Assembly: GCA_000687695.1 (NCBI GenBank)
Contig: JHWZ01000003.1
Span: 171,430 to 235,429 of the forward strand
Direction of reading: 5' to 3'
From: Lachnospiraceae bacterium P6B14
Lineage (GTDB): Bacteria; Bacillota; Clostridia; Lachnospirales; Lachnospiraceae
Length of the DNA stretch: 64,000 nucleotides
The notes beneath the pieces are model-generated. The model did not search any database, had not been told where the DNA came from, and saw only the letters and a program-made list of their open reading frames with translations. The translations under genes were made by a program, and so were the position numbers. Shown here piece by piece: positions 33,610-42,840 of this stretch. The number at the start of each line of letters is the position of its first letter. Position 1 is the first letter of the stretch.

Positions 33610-35567
33610 TGTTTTTTTAGCATCCTCATAGAGTTGAGGATAGCGATCACTGCGACGCCTACATCGGCGAAAACGGCGAGCCACATGTTTGCGATGCCGA
33701 GTGCGCCGAGTATCAGAATGGCGAACTTAACGGCTAAAGCAAATACGATATTTTCACGGACGATCCTGAGAGTCTTTCTGGCTATGCGGATCGTCTTTGC
33801 TATTTTGGAAATCTTGTCATCCATGATGACGATATCTGCAGCCTCTATAGCTGCGTCACTTCCCATACTTCCCATAGCGATACCCACATCGGCACGCATG
33901 AGTACAGGTGCGTCGTTTATACCGTCGCCGACGAAAGCAAGAGTAGACTTTTCATTTGGATCAAGCAGGGACTCTACAGCAGATACCTTGTCCTGCGGAA
34001 GCAGCTCTGCCTTTACCATGTCGATACCAAGCTCAGCTGCTACAGCTTCAGCAACCTTTCTGTGATCGCCGGTCAGCATCACAGTCTGAGTAACACCTGA
34101 AGCCTTCAGTGCCGACAGATCATCATTAACTCCCGGCTTAGCCGAGTCGGAGATGACGAGGCATCCGAGGTATTTTTTCTGATCGGCATCTGCCAGATAT
34201 ACGATAGTACCGATATCTTCACACGGTGTGAAGTCTATGTTTTCTTTGCTCAGGAGTTTTTCGTTTCCGGCGAGGATAGTCTTTGAGTCGAATCCCGCAC
34301 GGATGCCACGGCCGGCAATCTCGGACACATCATCAACTGTATTTAAGTCGATCTGTGAATCCGAATATGTTTCGTATGCCTGTCGGATGGATGATGCTAT
34401 CGGATGTGTAGAATATCCCTCGACATGTGCAGCTATGCGAAGAAGCAAAAGAGCAGATTCATCGAGTGAGGTAGCGGTCAATGCCTCCGTATCGGCTTCG
34501 TTATCGGATGCTTTGGAAGTCGGGAGAACGGTAGCTTCGGCTCCGGCAGGGTAGATCTTTGTCACGGAAAAGCTACCCATGGTAAGAGTTCCCGTCTTAT
34601 CAAAAACGACTGTTTTAAGTTCTGCTGCCTGCTCAAGGAAGTTAGAACCCTTAACCAGTACACCGATCTTTGACGCAGCGCCGATACCTCCGAAGAACCC
34701 GAGAGGCACTGAGATAACCAGTGCGCAGGGACAGGAGATAACAAGAAAGATACATGCTCTCTCGAGCCACATCATCCAGTCGCCACCTGTTACGAGCGGC
34801 GGGATCACAGCAAGAAGAACAGCGCCTATCGTCACAACGGGAGTATAGTATTTTGCAAATCTGGTAATGAAGTTTTCGGTACGCGCTTTCTTCGAAGAAG
34901 CGTTCTCCACCAGCTCAAGGATCCTTGAGACAGTAGAGTCATCAAACTCAGTTGTAGTGCGCACCTTAAGAGTACCCGAGCCGTTCACGCAACCGCTTAT
35001 GACAGCGTCACCGACATCGGCCTTGCGCGGAACGGACTCACCGGTGAGAGCGGCAGTATCGATAAAAGAGCTGCCTTCTATGATCTCGCCATCAAGAGGG
35101 ATCCTCTCTCCGGGAAGGATAGTAATGATCGTGCCAATCTCAACATCATCGGGATCGACCTGAGTCAGCTTACCGTCTTCTTCTATGTTGGCATACTCCG
35201 GCACGATCTCCATCATCGCGGTGATCGACTGGCGGGATTTATTTACGGCGATGTTCTGGAACAGCTCGCCGACCTGATAGAAGAGCATAACAGCAACAGC
35301 CTCAGTATATTCCTGTACGAAAAATGCCCCGAACGTCGCTATCATCATGAGAAAGTTTTCATCGAAAACCCGCCCGTGCGAGATATTTTTCGCGGCCCTT
35401 AGTAACACGTCATACCCGATGATAAGATAAGGTACCAAAAAGATCGGAAGCAGGATATACCACTCGAGTTTTTCAAGACAACCCAAGTGTTCAAGCACAA
35501 ATAGGACAGCAAAGATTATTCCTGATATTATTATGCGAGCCAACCATTTTTTTTGTTTTTTATTCAT
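33597..35567 (-). CDS. Zn/Cd/Pb-type heavy-metal P1B ATPase
   Basis: 656 residues. Motifs: actuator TGES, CPC metal site in FLVISCPCALVISVP, phosphorylation DKTGTLT, STHPIA (HP motif), TGDHRK, and GDGINDAPVL. The last helices contain the Lys (AVKFAILILGALG) and Asp (WLAVFADVGVAVIAILNSMR) typical of Zn/Cd/Pb exporters. There is no N-terminal HMA domain; that domain is encoded as a separate small gene just upstream. ATG 35567 (MNKKQKKW) follows GGAGG at 7 bp and is preferred over the upstream ATG at 35606. The gene is probably expressed from the metal-responsive promoter upstream of the HMA gene. Confidence 0.93.
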   Translation of the reverse strand: MNKKQKKWLARIIISGIIFAVLFVLEHLGCLEKLEWYILLPIFLVPYLIIGYDVLLRAAKNISHGRVFDENFLMMIATFGAFFVQEYTEAVAVMLFYQVGELFQNIAVNKSRQSITAMMEIVPEYANIEEDGKLTQVDPDDVEIGTIITILPGERIPLDGEIIEGSSFIDTAALTGESVPRKADVGDAVISGCVNGSGTLKVRTTTEFDDSTVSRILELVENASSKKARTENFITRFAKYYTPVVTIGAVLLAVIPPLVTGGDWMMWLERACIFLVISCPCALVISVPLGFFGGIGAASKIGVLVKGSNFLEQAAELKTVVFDKTGTLTMGSFSVTKIYPAGAEATVLPTSKASDNEADTEALTATSLDESALLLLRIAAHVEGYSTHPIASSIRQAYETYSDSQIDLNTVDDVSEIAGRGIRAGFDSKTILAGNEKLLSKENIDFTPCEDIGTIVYLADADQKKYLGCLVISDSAKPGVNDDLSALKASGVTQTVMLTGDHRKVAEAVAAELGIDMVKAELLPQDKVSAVESLLDPNEKSTLAFVGDGINDAPVLMRADVGIAMGSMGSDAAIEAADIVIMDDKISKIAKTIRIARKTLRIVRENIVFALAVKFAILILGALGIANMWLAVFADVGVAVIAILNSMRMLKKQTVA

Positions 35568-35665
35568 GATCTGCCTCCGATAATATTTAGAAAAAAACTG
35601 TTTCAATTATTTTATCAAGTGTGAAGTATACTTGTCAAACCTATCAGCGGTCGTGTGCTTATACA

Positions 35666-35884
35666 CTATACCAATACGACGCAGTCAGGCTCAACCTTAG
35701 CGATAACCTTGATAGCCTCGCTGACGATATCATCGAAACGATCGTCCGGTGCATCGATCATCATTTTCTGTGTCATGAAGCTAACCGATGCATCGTTGAT
35801 GCCTTCGATCTTTTTGATGGCTTCCTCCATTTTTGCTGCGCAGTTTGCGCAATCGAGATCCTGTAATTTGAACTTCTTTTTCAT
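35666..35884 (-). CDS. Heavy-metal-associated (HMA) domain protein
   Basis: 72 residues forming a single ferredoxin-like HMA domain with the metal-binding CxxC in LQDLDCANCAAKMEEAI. An aspartate before the first cysteine is a feature often seen in Zn/Cd-binding HMA domains rather than copper ones. It probably delivers or senses metal for the P-type ATPase encoded about 100 bp downstream. ATG 35884 follows AAAGGAGG. The gene begins downstream of a perfect promoter with an ArsR-type operator. Confidence 0.88.
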   Translation of the reverse strand: MKKKFKLQDLDCANCAAKMEEAIKKIEGINDASVSFMTQKMMIDAPDDRFDDIVSEAIKVIAKVEPDCVVLV

Positions 35885-35928
35885 GGTGATTCCTCCTTTT
35901 GATTCTGAAAATGTTATATCGAACAAAC

Positions 35929-35948
35929 ATATGAACAACTATTCATAT
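35929..35948. promoter_or_regulatory. ArsR/SmtB-type metal-responsive operator
   Basis: The palindrome ATATGAA-N6-TTCATAT, followed by further ATGTTCATA, closely resembles operators of SmtB/ZiaR/CzrA zinc sensors. It lies immediately downstream of the -10 box of the HMA-ATPase promoter, where a bound repressor would block transcription. No ArsR-family gene is in the window, so the repressor must be encoded elsewhere. Confidence 0.68.
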
Positions 35949-35952
35949 GTTC

Positions 35953-35981
35953 ATAATACACCCGATTTTTCATTTTGTCAA
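35953..35981 (-). promoter_or_regulatory. Promoter of the HMA/P-type ATPase operon
   Basis: On the minus strand TTGACA (35976-35981), 17-bp spacer, TATTAT (35953-35958); near-consensus SigA promoter ending at the operator. Confidence 0.75.
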
Positions 35982-35988
35982 TACTTAT

Positions 35989-36017
35989 TTGCTATTTTTT
36001 TTAAAATGTAGTATAAT
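35989..36017 (+). promoter_or_regulatory. Promoter of the citrate synthase gene
   Basis: TTGCTA (35989-35994), 17-bp spacer rich in T, TATAAT (36012-36017), about 37 bp before the start codon. It is divergent to the metal-ATPase promoter with only a few bases between them. Confidence 0.6.
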
Positions 36018-36053
36018 CATAGAAGTTTGTGTCATGGGAGGAAATTGAATAAA

Positions 36054-37433
36054 ATGGACAATCAGGCTATGATGGCTCTTGGTGATGAGCTGAATGAGCA
36101 GTTTGACAGACTGGTGGCGATCCAGGACAGTCACGAGCTCATCGACAGGGAGCTGTATAACAAATATGACGTCAAGCAGGGACTTCGTGACTCGTCGGGT
36201 CGAGGAGTGCTGACGGGACTCACGGAGATCGCAGAGGTAATCGGATCTGTTGTTAAGGACGGAGAGAGAGTGCCGTGCGAGGGACTTTTGCACTATCGTG
36301 GTTATGATGTGTATGAGCTTCTGAAAAATGCCGCCAACGAGCGTTATAATTTTGAAAAAGCAAGCTATCTTTTGCTCTTCGGGGAGATCCCGGAGGAGCA
36401 GGAGTTCGCGGGATTTTTGAATATATTAGCTTCTCTGAGAGAGCTTTCGGGGTCATTTGTCAGGGACGTCATCATGAAGGCACCCAGTGAGAACATAATG
36501 AATGCGCTTCAAAAGAGTGTGCTCACTTTGTATTCATATGATGAAGCTCCGGATGATATTTCTCTGCCAAATGTTCTCAGACAGTCGCTGCAGCTGATCG
36601 CCAAAATGCCTATGATCGCTGTTTACGCTTATCACGCATTCAGGCACTATGCGATGGATGCGGATCTGATCATAAGACAACCCAGGAAGGATCATTCGAC
36701 AGCAGAGAATATTCTCAGGATGATCAGACCTGACGGGAAGTTTACCGAGTTGGAGGCATCGGTTCTTGATCTGGCTTTGGTGGTACATGCTGATCACGGT
36801 GGTGGTAACAATTCCACATTTACGGACCATGTCGTGACGAGTTCGGGAACTGACACTTATTCTGCGATATCTGCTTCCATAGCTTCACTTAAGGGACCGC
36901 GTCACGGCGGTGCGAACTTAAGGGTTCAGAAGATGTTTGATGATCTTAAGGAAAACTGCGACTGGAAAACGGATTCAGGTGTTGAGGATTATCTGCATAG
37001 GATCATGAAGAAGGAAGCATTTGATAAGACGGGATTGATCTACGGAATGGGACATGCCGTATATACTCTGTCCGATCCGAGAGAGGTTCTGTTAAAGGGT
37101 ATGGCTGAGAAGCTTGCCAAGGAAAAGGGTATGGAGGAGGAGTTCGCTCTTTATGATCGTGTTGAGAGACTTTCTAAAGACATGATCATGCAGGGACACC
37201 CGGGCAGAAAGCCGGTATGCGCAAATGTCGATATGTATTCCGGATTTGTGTATAAGATGCTTGATATACCTAAGGAACTCTTTACACCTATATTTGCGAT
37301 AGCCCGTATCTCCGGATGGTCGGCACACAGGCTTGAGGAACTCGCAAACAAGGGTAAGATCATACGTCCTGCATACATGTATGTAGGCGAGAGAAGGCAG
37401 ATGCCTGATATGTATAAAAAGGGTGACGCGTAA
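36054..37433 (+). CDS. gltA: Citrate synthase
   Basis: 459 residues of the long citrate synthase branch common in clostridia. It condenses oxaloacetate and acetyl-CoA, probably feeding glutamate synthesis. Active-site regions: LALVVHADHGGGNNSTFT (first His), SLKGPRHGGAN, GLIYGMGHAVYTLSDPRE (second His), and NVDMYSGFVYKMLDIP (Asp). 2-methylcitrate synthase activity cannot be excluded. The ATG at 36054 lies 12 bp after GGAGG; a TTG at 36045 would be too close to that site. The downstream HAD gene begins 10 bp after the stop. Confidence 0.92.
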   Translation: MDNQAMMALGDELNEQFDRLVAIQDSHELIDRELYNKYDVKQGLRDSSGRGVLTGLTEIAEVIGSVVKDGERVPCEGLLHYRGYDVYELLKNAANERYNFEKASYLLLFGEIPEEQEFAGFLNILASLRELSGSFVRDVIMKAPSENIMNALQKSVLTLYSYDEAPDDISLPNVLRQSLQLIAKMPMIAVYAYHAFRHYAMDADLIIRQPRKDHSTAENILRMIRPDGKFTELEASVLDLALVVHADHGGGNNSTFTDHVVTSSGTDTYSAISASIASLKGPRHGGANLRVQKMFDDLKENCDWKTDSGVEDYLHRIMKKEAFDKTGLIYGMGHAVYTLSDPREVLLKGMAEKLAKEKGMEEEFALYDRVERLSKDMIMQGHPGRKPVCANVDMYSGFVYKMLDIPKELFTPIFAIARISGWSAHRLEELANKGKIIRPAYMYVGERRQMPDMYKKGDA

Positions 37434-37443
37434 GGAGTTATTT

Positions 37444-38265
37444 GTGGAAAAGTACTTGATATTTTTCGATATAGACGGAACGATACTTGATAACGAGGAA
37501 CAGGTAGTGCCGATAAGTACGATCGAAACGATCAAAGGCCTTCGTAAGGCCGGGCATCAGTGTTTCATATGCACCGGAAGATGCCGCGATATCTGGCCGA
37601 AAGAGATCCTTGATATCGGTTTTGATGGAGTCGTCGGTGGATGCGGTACGCATATCATCTACCATGATGAGGAGCTTTTGCATCATACCTTATCCGAGGA
37701 TCTGAAGAGGGAGATCGCGGATGATCTCGTAAAATACCACATAGACGGTGTGCTCGAGGGGAGCGCGCATTCGTATTTTCACAGAGAGCCGTGGATGCCG
37801 ACTGTCGTTGGATTTTTCAAGACGCCCAGACCCAAACGTGATCTCGGCAAAAAGGTCTCGCCGGAGTTCGAGGCGGGTCGGATAGAGTTTTTGGATGCTG
37901 AGGTACTTGACTTCGACAAGATGGCGCTATGGTACGATGAGACCGGTGATATGGCCGGGTTCAAGAAAAAATACGAAGACAGATTTGATTTTATCGAGAG
38001 AGATCCGACGTTCTATGAGATCGTGCCGAAGGGGTTTTCGAAGGCTACCGGGATAGAGTTTGTTCTGAAGCATCTGGGTGTCGACAGGAAATACACGATG
38101 GGGTTCGGTGATTCGACGAATGATCTGCCGATGTTGGAGTATACGGAGATATCGGTGGCAATGGGAGACGGTAATCCGGACATATTTGACCGGGTCGACT
38201 ATGTTACTGATGCTGTGATGAAGGACGGTATCGAAAAGGCGATACGTCATTACAAGTTGCTGTAG
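37444..38265 (+). CDS. HAD-superfamily hydrolase, Cof type (IIB)
   Basis: 273 residues. HAD motif I FFDIDGTILDN, motif II FICTGR, motif IV GFGDSTNDLPMLEY, with the large alpha/beta cap between (about 80-185) that defines subfamily IIB. These enzymes dephosphorylate sugar phosphates, nucleotides or cofactors; the substrate is not predictable. GTG 37444 is chosen as start because GGAG of TAAGGAGT lies 6 bp upstream, overlapping the stop of citrate synthase. A family B structured element follows it. Confidence 0.88.
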   Translation: MEKYLIFFDIDGTILDNEEQVVPISTIETIKGLRKAGHQCFICTGRCRDIWPKEILDIGFDGVVGGCGTHIIYHDEELLHHTLSEDLKREIADDLVKYHIDGVLEGSAHSYFHREPWMPTVVGFFKTPRPKRDLGKKVSPEFEAGRIEFLDAEVLDFDKMALWYDETGDMAGFKKKYEDRFDFIERDPTFYEIVPKGFSKATGIEFVLKHLGVDRKYTMGFGDSTNDLPMLEYTEISVAMGDGNPDIFDRVDYVTDAVMKDGIEKAIRHYKLL

Positions 38266-38274
38266 GATACTGTC

Positions 38275-38357
38275 GGACAGTAGCTCAGTACCTTGTCTCG
38301 CTCTGAGCCGAACTGCGTTCGCCAACGACGCTCGACTGCGGTCTGATGCTACTGTCC
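38275..38357 (+). repeat. Structured intercistronic element, family B copy 2 (before murE)
   Basis: Starts 9 bp after the HAD gene stop. Outer stem GGACAGTAGC (38275-38284) with GCTACTGTCC (38348-38357), then CAG/CTG. The core CCTTGTCTCGCTCTGAGCC (38291-38309) and CAACGACGCTCGACTGCGG (38323-38341) are identical to those in the pyrK-pyrD copy; the small hairpin between them (GAAC-TGC-GTTC) is different but still pairs. Confidence 0.8.
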
Positions 38358-38402
38358 TGTGAGAGCTTTCAGTAAACTGAGTACCGTGATAGGAGAATAA
38401 CT

Positions 38403-39953
38403 ATGACTTTAGAAAGACTATTAATCGACGTTGATTATGAATTATTGCAAGGCGACTTGGCGACTGAGGTCGCTGACATCGCCTATGACTCCAGAAAGGT
38501 CAAGGACGGCTTTTTATTTGCGGCGATCGCAGGGACGATCGTTGACGGACACAAGTTTATCGGCGGTGTTATCGAGCAGGGTGCGTCAGCGATCATGGTG
38601 GAGAAGTCGTTAGATGAGATAGAAGCAGAGTTCGGGGTGAAGATCCCTTCGGATGTGGCCGTGATCAGGGTGAAGAACGGTCGCGAGGGACTGAGCCTTA
38701 TCTCGCAGAATTACTTTGAGCACCCGATGAAGAAGATGATCAGCATCGGTATCACCGGAACGAAGGGCAAGTCTACTACTACTTATCTGATCAAAAATAT
38801 CCTCGAGCAGACCGGAAAGAAGTGTGGTATCATCGGTACCATTGGTGTTGCGATAGGTGATGAGGTAACGCCGATAGAGCACACTACTCCGGAGTCGTAT
38901 GACCTGCAGAGTTATATCAATGATATTGCAAATGCCGGTTGTGATTATTTTGTTATGGAAGTCAGCTCGCAGGGTGTAAAGATGGATCGTGTGGCGGGGA
39001 TGCATTTTGATTATGGTATTTTTACCAATATTACTCCCGATCATATCGGTGAAAATGAGCACGATGATTTCAATGATTATTTAAGATGTAAAGCTGCTTT
39101 ATTTGATCGTTGTAATATAGGTATTTTTAATGCGGATGATCCGCATACGGCAGGAATAATAGAAAACGCGCACTGCATAGTAAAGACCTATGGAGTGCAG
39201 GGTGTGCAGTCTCAGACTATGGAGATCACGGATGAACAGTATCTGTCCTCATGCAAGAGTTATACCGGAAAAAGAGATCTGGTTGCGGTAGATGTCGAGC
39301 ATGTAAATAATGACAGCGAGCTGTCGATGAGCTTTGGTCTGAGAGGACTTATTAACAGAAATGCGAAGGTCGGACTTCCGGGACTTTTTAATGTATATAA
39401 TGCACTGTCAGCGGTTACTCTGGGAGCGCTGATCGGTGTGGAGGATAAAAAGGTTATAGATGCGATAAAGCAGGTCGAGGTAAGGGGCCGCGTTGAGGCA
39501 GTGCCGACAGGCAGAGATTTTTCTGTGCTTATTGATTTCGCTCACAACGGTGTCAGTACGGAAAGTGTGCTTAAGACCCTTCGCGGATATGAGCCGGGCA
39601 GGCTTATCGCCATATTCGGATGCGGAGGAAACCGCAGTAAGCTCAGAAGATATGAGATGGGTGAGGCGGTCGCGAAGCTCGCGGACTACGCCTATGTGAC
39701 CAGTGACAATCCGCGTACCGAGAGGTTTGAGGATATAGTCGAGGACATCAAGGTGGGCCTTTCTAAGGCGGATATCGAGTATTGTGTTATAGAGGACCGC
39801 ATGGAGGCGGTAGCTGCTGCAGTTAAAAATGCAAAGAGCGGTGACATGATAGTCCTTCTCGGTAAAGGCCATGAAGAGTATCAGGAGATACAGGGAGTGA
39901 AGCATCATTACAGTGAAAGAGAGGCCGTGGCGACAGCTCTTGAGCAGTTGTGA
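38403..39953 (+). CDS. murE: UDP-N-acetylmuramyl-tripeptide synthetase
   Basis: 516 residues. Mur ligase adding the third amino acid to UDP-MurNAc-L-Ala-D-Glu in the cytoplasm. ATP-binding ITGTKGKSTTTYLIK, the HTTPESYDLQ region, and YVTSDNPRTER. The DNPR motif points to meso-diaminopimelate, consistent with asd in this window. It stands apart from any dcw cluster. ATG follows AGGAGAATAACT. Confidence 0.93.
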   Translation: MTLERLLIDVDYELLQGDLATEVADIAYDSRKVKDGFLFAAIAGTIVDGHKFIGGVIEQGASAIMVEKSLDEIEAEFGVKIPSDVAVIRVKNGREGLSLISQNYFEHPMKKMISIGITGTKGKSTTTYLIKNILEQTGKKCGIIGTIGVAIGDEVTPIEHTTPESYDLQSYINDIANAGCDYFVMEVSSQGVKMDRVAGMHFDYGIFTNITPDHIGENEHDDFNDYLRCKAALFDRCNIGIFNADDPHTAGIIENAHCIVKTYGVQGVQSQTMEITDEQYLSSCKSYTGKRDLVAVDVEHVNNDSELSMSFGLRGLINRNAKVGLPGLFNVYNALSAVTLGALIGVEDKKVIDAIKQVEVRGRVEAVPTGRDFSVLIDFAHNGVSTESVLKTLRGYEPGRLIAIFGCGGNRSKLRRYEMGEAVAKLADYAYVTSDNPRTERFEDIVEDIKVGLSKADIEYCVIEDRMEAVAAAVKNAKSGDMIVLLGKGHEEYQEIQGVKHHYSEREAVATALEQL

Positions 39954-40003
39954 TCACAGTTGTTTTTATGGTTTGGTATGGTTGTTATAACGTGGAGAAT
40001 TAA

Positions 40004-40261
40004 ATGAGTATTATCGAAGACACAATAGCAAAAGAGTGGTCATTGAAGACATGTCCTTTTTGCGGAGGTCAGCCGAAGATGAGCGGAACTCCGCTTAATT
40101 TCCCATGTACTTTAGCCCGCGCCATCGTGATCTGTAAGTGCGGCGCTCAGATCCAGAGAGAGGGAAAAGTAGAGGATTTTGAAACGTATGCGGCGGCTGC
40201 TCAGACCATGTGGAATCTAAGAGTGAAGCCGCAGTCGGATCCTTTTTCCGGATTGTTATGA
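40004..40261 (+). CDS. Lar-like restriction-alleviation family zinc-ribbon protein
   Basis: 85 residues. N-terminal CPFCGGQPK, then IVICKCGAQ, then A-x6-WNLR. This CPFCGG..C.CGA..WN.R arrangement is the mark of the Lar_restr_allev domain, whose phage members modulate type I restriction; most chromosomal members are uncharacterised. The cysteines probably bind zinc. It stands alone between murE and rsmI. ATG follows GTGGAGAA. Function here is unknown. Confidence 0.75.
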   Translation: MSIIEDTIAKEWSLKTCPFCGGQPKMSGTPLNFPCTLARAIVICKCGAQIQREGKVEDFETYAAAAQTMWNLRVKPQSDPFSGLL

Positions 40262-40328
40262 TTTTGATCGGGCGTATTTTTATGACTGTTTTTTATAAAA
40301 CAATGCAGTTGTTTTTAGGAGAATAATA

Positions 40329-41165
40329 ATGCTATATTTATGTGCTACGCCTATAGGTAATCTTGGTGATATTTCTGAAAGAGTTCTTGATACTCTGAGG
40401 TCTGTTGATGTTATCGCGGCAGAGGATACCAGGCAGACCATCAAGCTTTTAAATCATTTTGATATCAAAAAACAAATGATAGCATATCACGAGCACAACA
40501 GGTACGAGATGACACCCGTGCTGGTTGAGAGGATGCTAGGTGGCGAGGATATCGCGCTCGTTACGGATGCGGGGACACCGGCGATATCGGATCCCGGTGA
40601 GGATCTCGTGAGGGCGTGTCACAAGGCGGGAGTCAGTGTTACATCGCTTCCGGGCGCGACTGCTTTTACCACGGCGCTCACGCTATCGGGAATGAGTGCG
40701 AGAAGATTTACATTTGAAGGCTTTTTGCCACAGGATAAAAAGGAACAGAAGCCCGTTTTGGAAAGGCTAAAAAATACGACCGTGACAACTGTTTTTTATG
40801 AGGCACCGCACAGGCTGGTTCGTACGCTGGAGGTGCTAAGGGAGTGTGTGGATGGGCGAAAGATAGCTGTCTGCAAGGAGCTTACAAAAAAACACGAGTG
40901 GATGAAGTTGTTTGACAGTGTGGCGGACTGTTTGGTATTTTTCAAAGATGAAGAGCCGAAGGGCGAGTTTGTCATGGTGATTGAGGGATGCGATCAGGCG
41001 GAACTGGCCGCAAAGGAGCAGGCAGCCTGGAGCGAGATGTCTATCGATGAGCATATGGATGTGTATCTGTCGCAGGGGATGGATAAAAAGGAGGCGATGC
41101 GATGCGTGGCGAAGGATCGTGGGGTCTCAAAGAGGGATATTTATCAGGCGTTGTTGGATAAATAA
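40329..41165 (+). CDS. rsmI: 16S rRNA (cytidine1402-2'-O)-methyltransferase
   Basis: 278 residues of the tetrapyrrole-methylase fold. It methylates the ribose of C1402 in 16S rRNA with S-adenosylmethionine. Signatures: YLCATPIGNLGDISERVLDTL, IAAEDTRQTIKLLNHF, YHEHNR, LVTDAGTPAISDPG, TSLPGATAFTTAL, and FYEAPHRLVRTL. A C-terminal helical tail (VAKDRGVSKRDIYQALL) is normal for the family. ATG follows TAGGAGAA. Confidence 0.95.
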   Translation: MLYLCATPIGNLGDISERVLDTLRSVDVIAAEDTRQTIKLLNHFDIKKQMIAYHEHNRYEMTPVLVERMLGGEDIALVTDAGTPAISDPGEDLVRACHKAGVSVTSLPGATAFTTALTLSGMSARRFTFEGFLPQDKKEQKPVLERLKNTTVTTVFYEAPHRLVRTLEVLRECVDGRKIAVCKELTKKHEWMKLFDSVADCLVFFKDEEPKGEFVMVIEGCDQAELAAKEQAAWSEMSIDEHMDVYLSQGMDKKEAMRCVAKDRGVSKRDIYQALLDK

Positions 41166-41198
41166 TAAGGGATGTTTTATTGCATTCCGGGAGGATAG

Positions 41199-42830
41199 AT
41201 GACAAGACAACATTACATAGATAATCTCAGGTGGAGTATCATTCTTCTTTTGATACCATATCACGCGGCTCAAGCGTGGAATATATGGTCGGAACCAAAC
41301 TATGTTTATTTTGAACCGAATAGTGTGATCAGCACTGTTATCGTGTTTTTTTCTCCTTTTATTATGCAGCTGTTATTTTTGTTCGCGGGTATGAGCATGA
41401 GGTTTGCTCTCAAAAGGAGAAGTTACGGGCAGTTTGTTTTGGAACGCATTAAAAGGATAGCTGTTCCGCTTGTATTTGGAACTCTGGTTTTTGTTCCGAT
41501 CATGTCGCATCTGGCCGACAGAATTAACTACGGCTACAGTGGTTCTTTTTTCTCACATTATCAAAAGTTCTTTACCAATGTTACTGATTTTACCGGAGCT
41601 GACGGAGCGTTTAATCTCGGACAGTTCTGGTTTCTTTTGTATTTGTTTATTCTTTCATTTGTTTTACTCGGTGTGGTGGCTATCCAAAAGAAATTGTTTA
41701 CGGACAGAGAAAAAACGCTTCCCTTATGGCTTATAATACTTTTCGGATTACCTATGCCGTTACTTCATGAGATCCTCAGTATAGGCGGGAAAAGCTTCTG
41801 TGAGTTTTTCTGGTTTCTTTTGATCGGATACTATGTCTTTACGAATGATAATAATGTTGAAAAAGTAAAAAAATACAGATATGTTTTTCTTGCTATCGGA
41901 GTTGTATCGTGTGTTATAAATGTATATTTGTTTTTGTATTCCGGGGCCGAGTATCCCGTGGCAAATACAATAGCGAAATATGTTGCTGAATGGTTTATGG
42001 TGTTGGCTCTGATTGGCGTAGGAAAGGCTTGTTTTGAGCGAAACGGGAGAGTTTGTAAGTCGCTAACCAAGATATCATATCCGTTCTTTACTTATCATTT
42101 TTTGTTTGTTGTTTTGTTTCAGTATTTGTTCGCGGATGTGATTAAGGGTAATACTGTTTTATTGTATTTTGTTCCTGTTATATTGGCGTATGCAGCGACG
42201 TTTATTTGCTGTTATATTTCGATAAAAATACCGCCGCTTTGTTTTCTCATAGGAGTTAAATATAATATGGATATAAATGCGGCATCCATGGCTGAGAGGA
42301 TAGCGGAACTATGGATAAGGCTGTTTTACGGAAGGAGAGCGGGAAGTAGGGTTTTAAGCGTTTCTGAGGATAATAGGCGGATTAATTCGGAACTGGAAGA
42401 GGGACTTGTTTCCGGACCGATAACGGACCAGAAAAGCCTAAAGGAACTAAGAATCGGTGTTTCAGATGTGGGATACGCCGGTTGCGAGGTGATCGCGGTT
42501 TACAATGCTTTGTTGAAGCTGGGGAAACAGAAGAGTCTCAGTGAGCTGATATATACGACGGAAAAATCGGGGATTCTTATGCGAAAGGGTTTGTGGGGGA
42601 CGAATCCGTATCGACTAGACAGGCCGAGGTATCATGAATCAGTGGAGATCAAATGTTTGAATGGAAAGACCATACCGGATGAGCCGGGAGTGTATATCGT
42701 TTCTTTTTGGAACTCACACAGTATTCGAGATGGTATTCATACCATATGCGTTGAGGTGCCCGTGGGAGAGGATGTGAAGGCGTATTTGGCGGGGAAGCCG
42801 GTGATATGTGTGAGTGAGGTGAAGGGGTAG
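41199..42830 (+). CDS. Acyltransferase-3 membrane protein fused to a C39/papain-like domain
   Basis: 543 residues. Residues about 1-350 are an acyltransferase family 3 membrane protein: RQHYIDNLRWSIILLLIPYHAAQ (catalytic-type His), then about ten helices. After a linker, residues about 415-530 look like a C39-type cysteine-protease fold: GYAGCEVIAVYNAL (Cys429), LWGTNPYRL, PGVYIVSFWNSHS, and HTICVEV (His514). The two parts are joined in one frame. AT3 enzymes O-acylate cell-envelope sugars; the attached domain may be a protease-like or binding module. I know of no named protein with this layout. ATG follows GGGAGG. Confidence 0.8.
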   Translation: MTRQHYIDNLRWSIILLLIPYHAAQAWNIWSEPNYVYFEPNSVISTVIVFFSPFIMQLLFLFAGMSMRFALKRRSYGQFVLERIKRIAVPLVFGTLVFVPIMSHLADRINYGYSGSFFSHYQKFFTNVTDFTGADGAFNLGQFWFLLYLFILSFVLLGVVAIQKKLFTDREKTLPLWLIILFGLPMPLLHEILSIGGKSFCEFFWFLLIGYYVFTNDNNVEKVKKYRYVFLAIGVVSCVINVYLFLYSGAEYPVANTIAKYVAEWFMVLALIGVGKACFERNGRVCKSLTKISYPFFTYHFLFVVLFQYLFADVIKGNTVLLYFVPVILAYAATFICCYISIKIPPLCFLIGVKYNMDINAASMAERIAELWIRLFYGRRAGSRVLSVSEDNRRINSELEEGLVSGPITDQKSLKELRIGVSDVGYAGCEVIAVYNALLKLGKQKSLSELIYTTEKSGILMRKGLWGTNPYRLDRPRYHESVEIKCLNGKTIPDEPGVYIVSFWNSHSIRDGIHTICVEVPVGEDVKAYLAGKPVICVSEVKG

Positions 42831-42840
42831 CGCTCGACGG

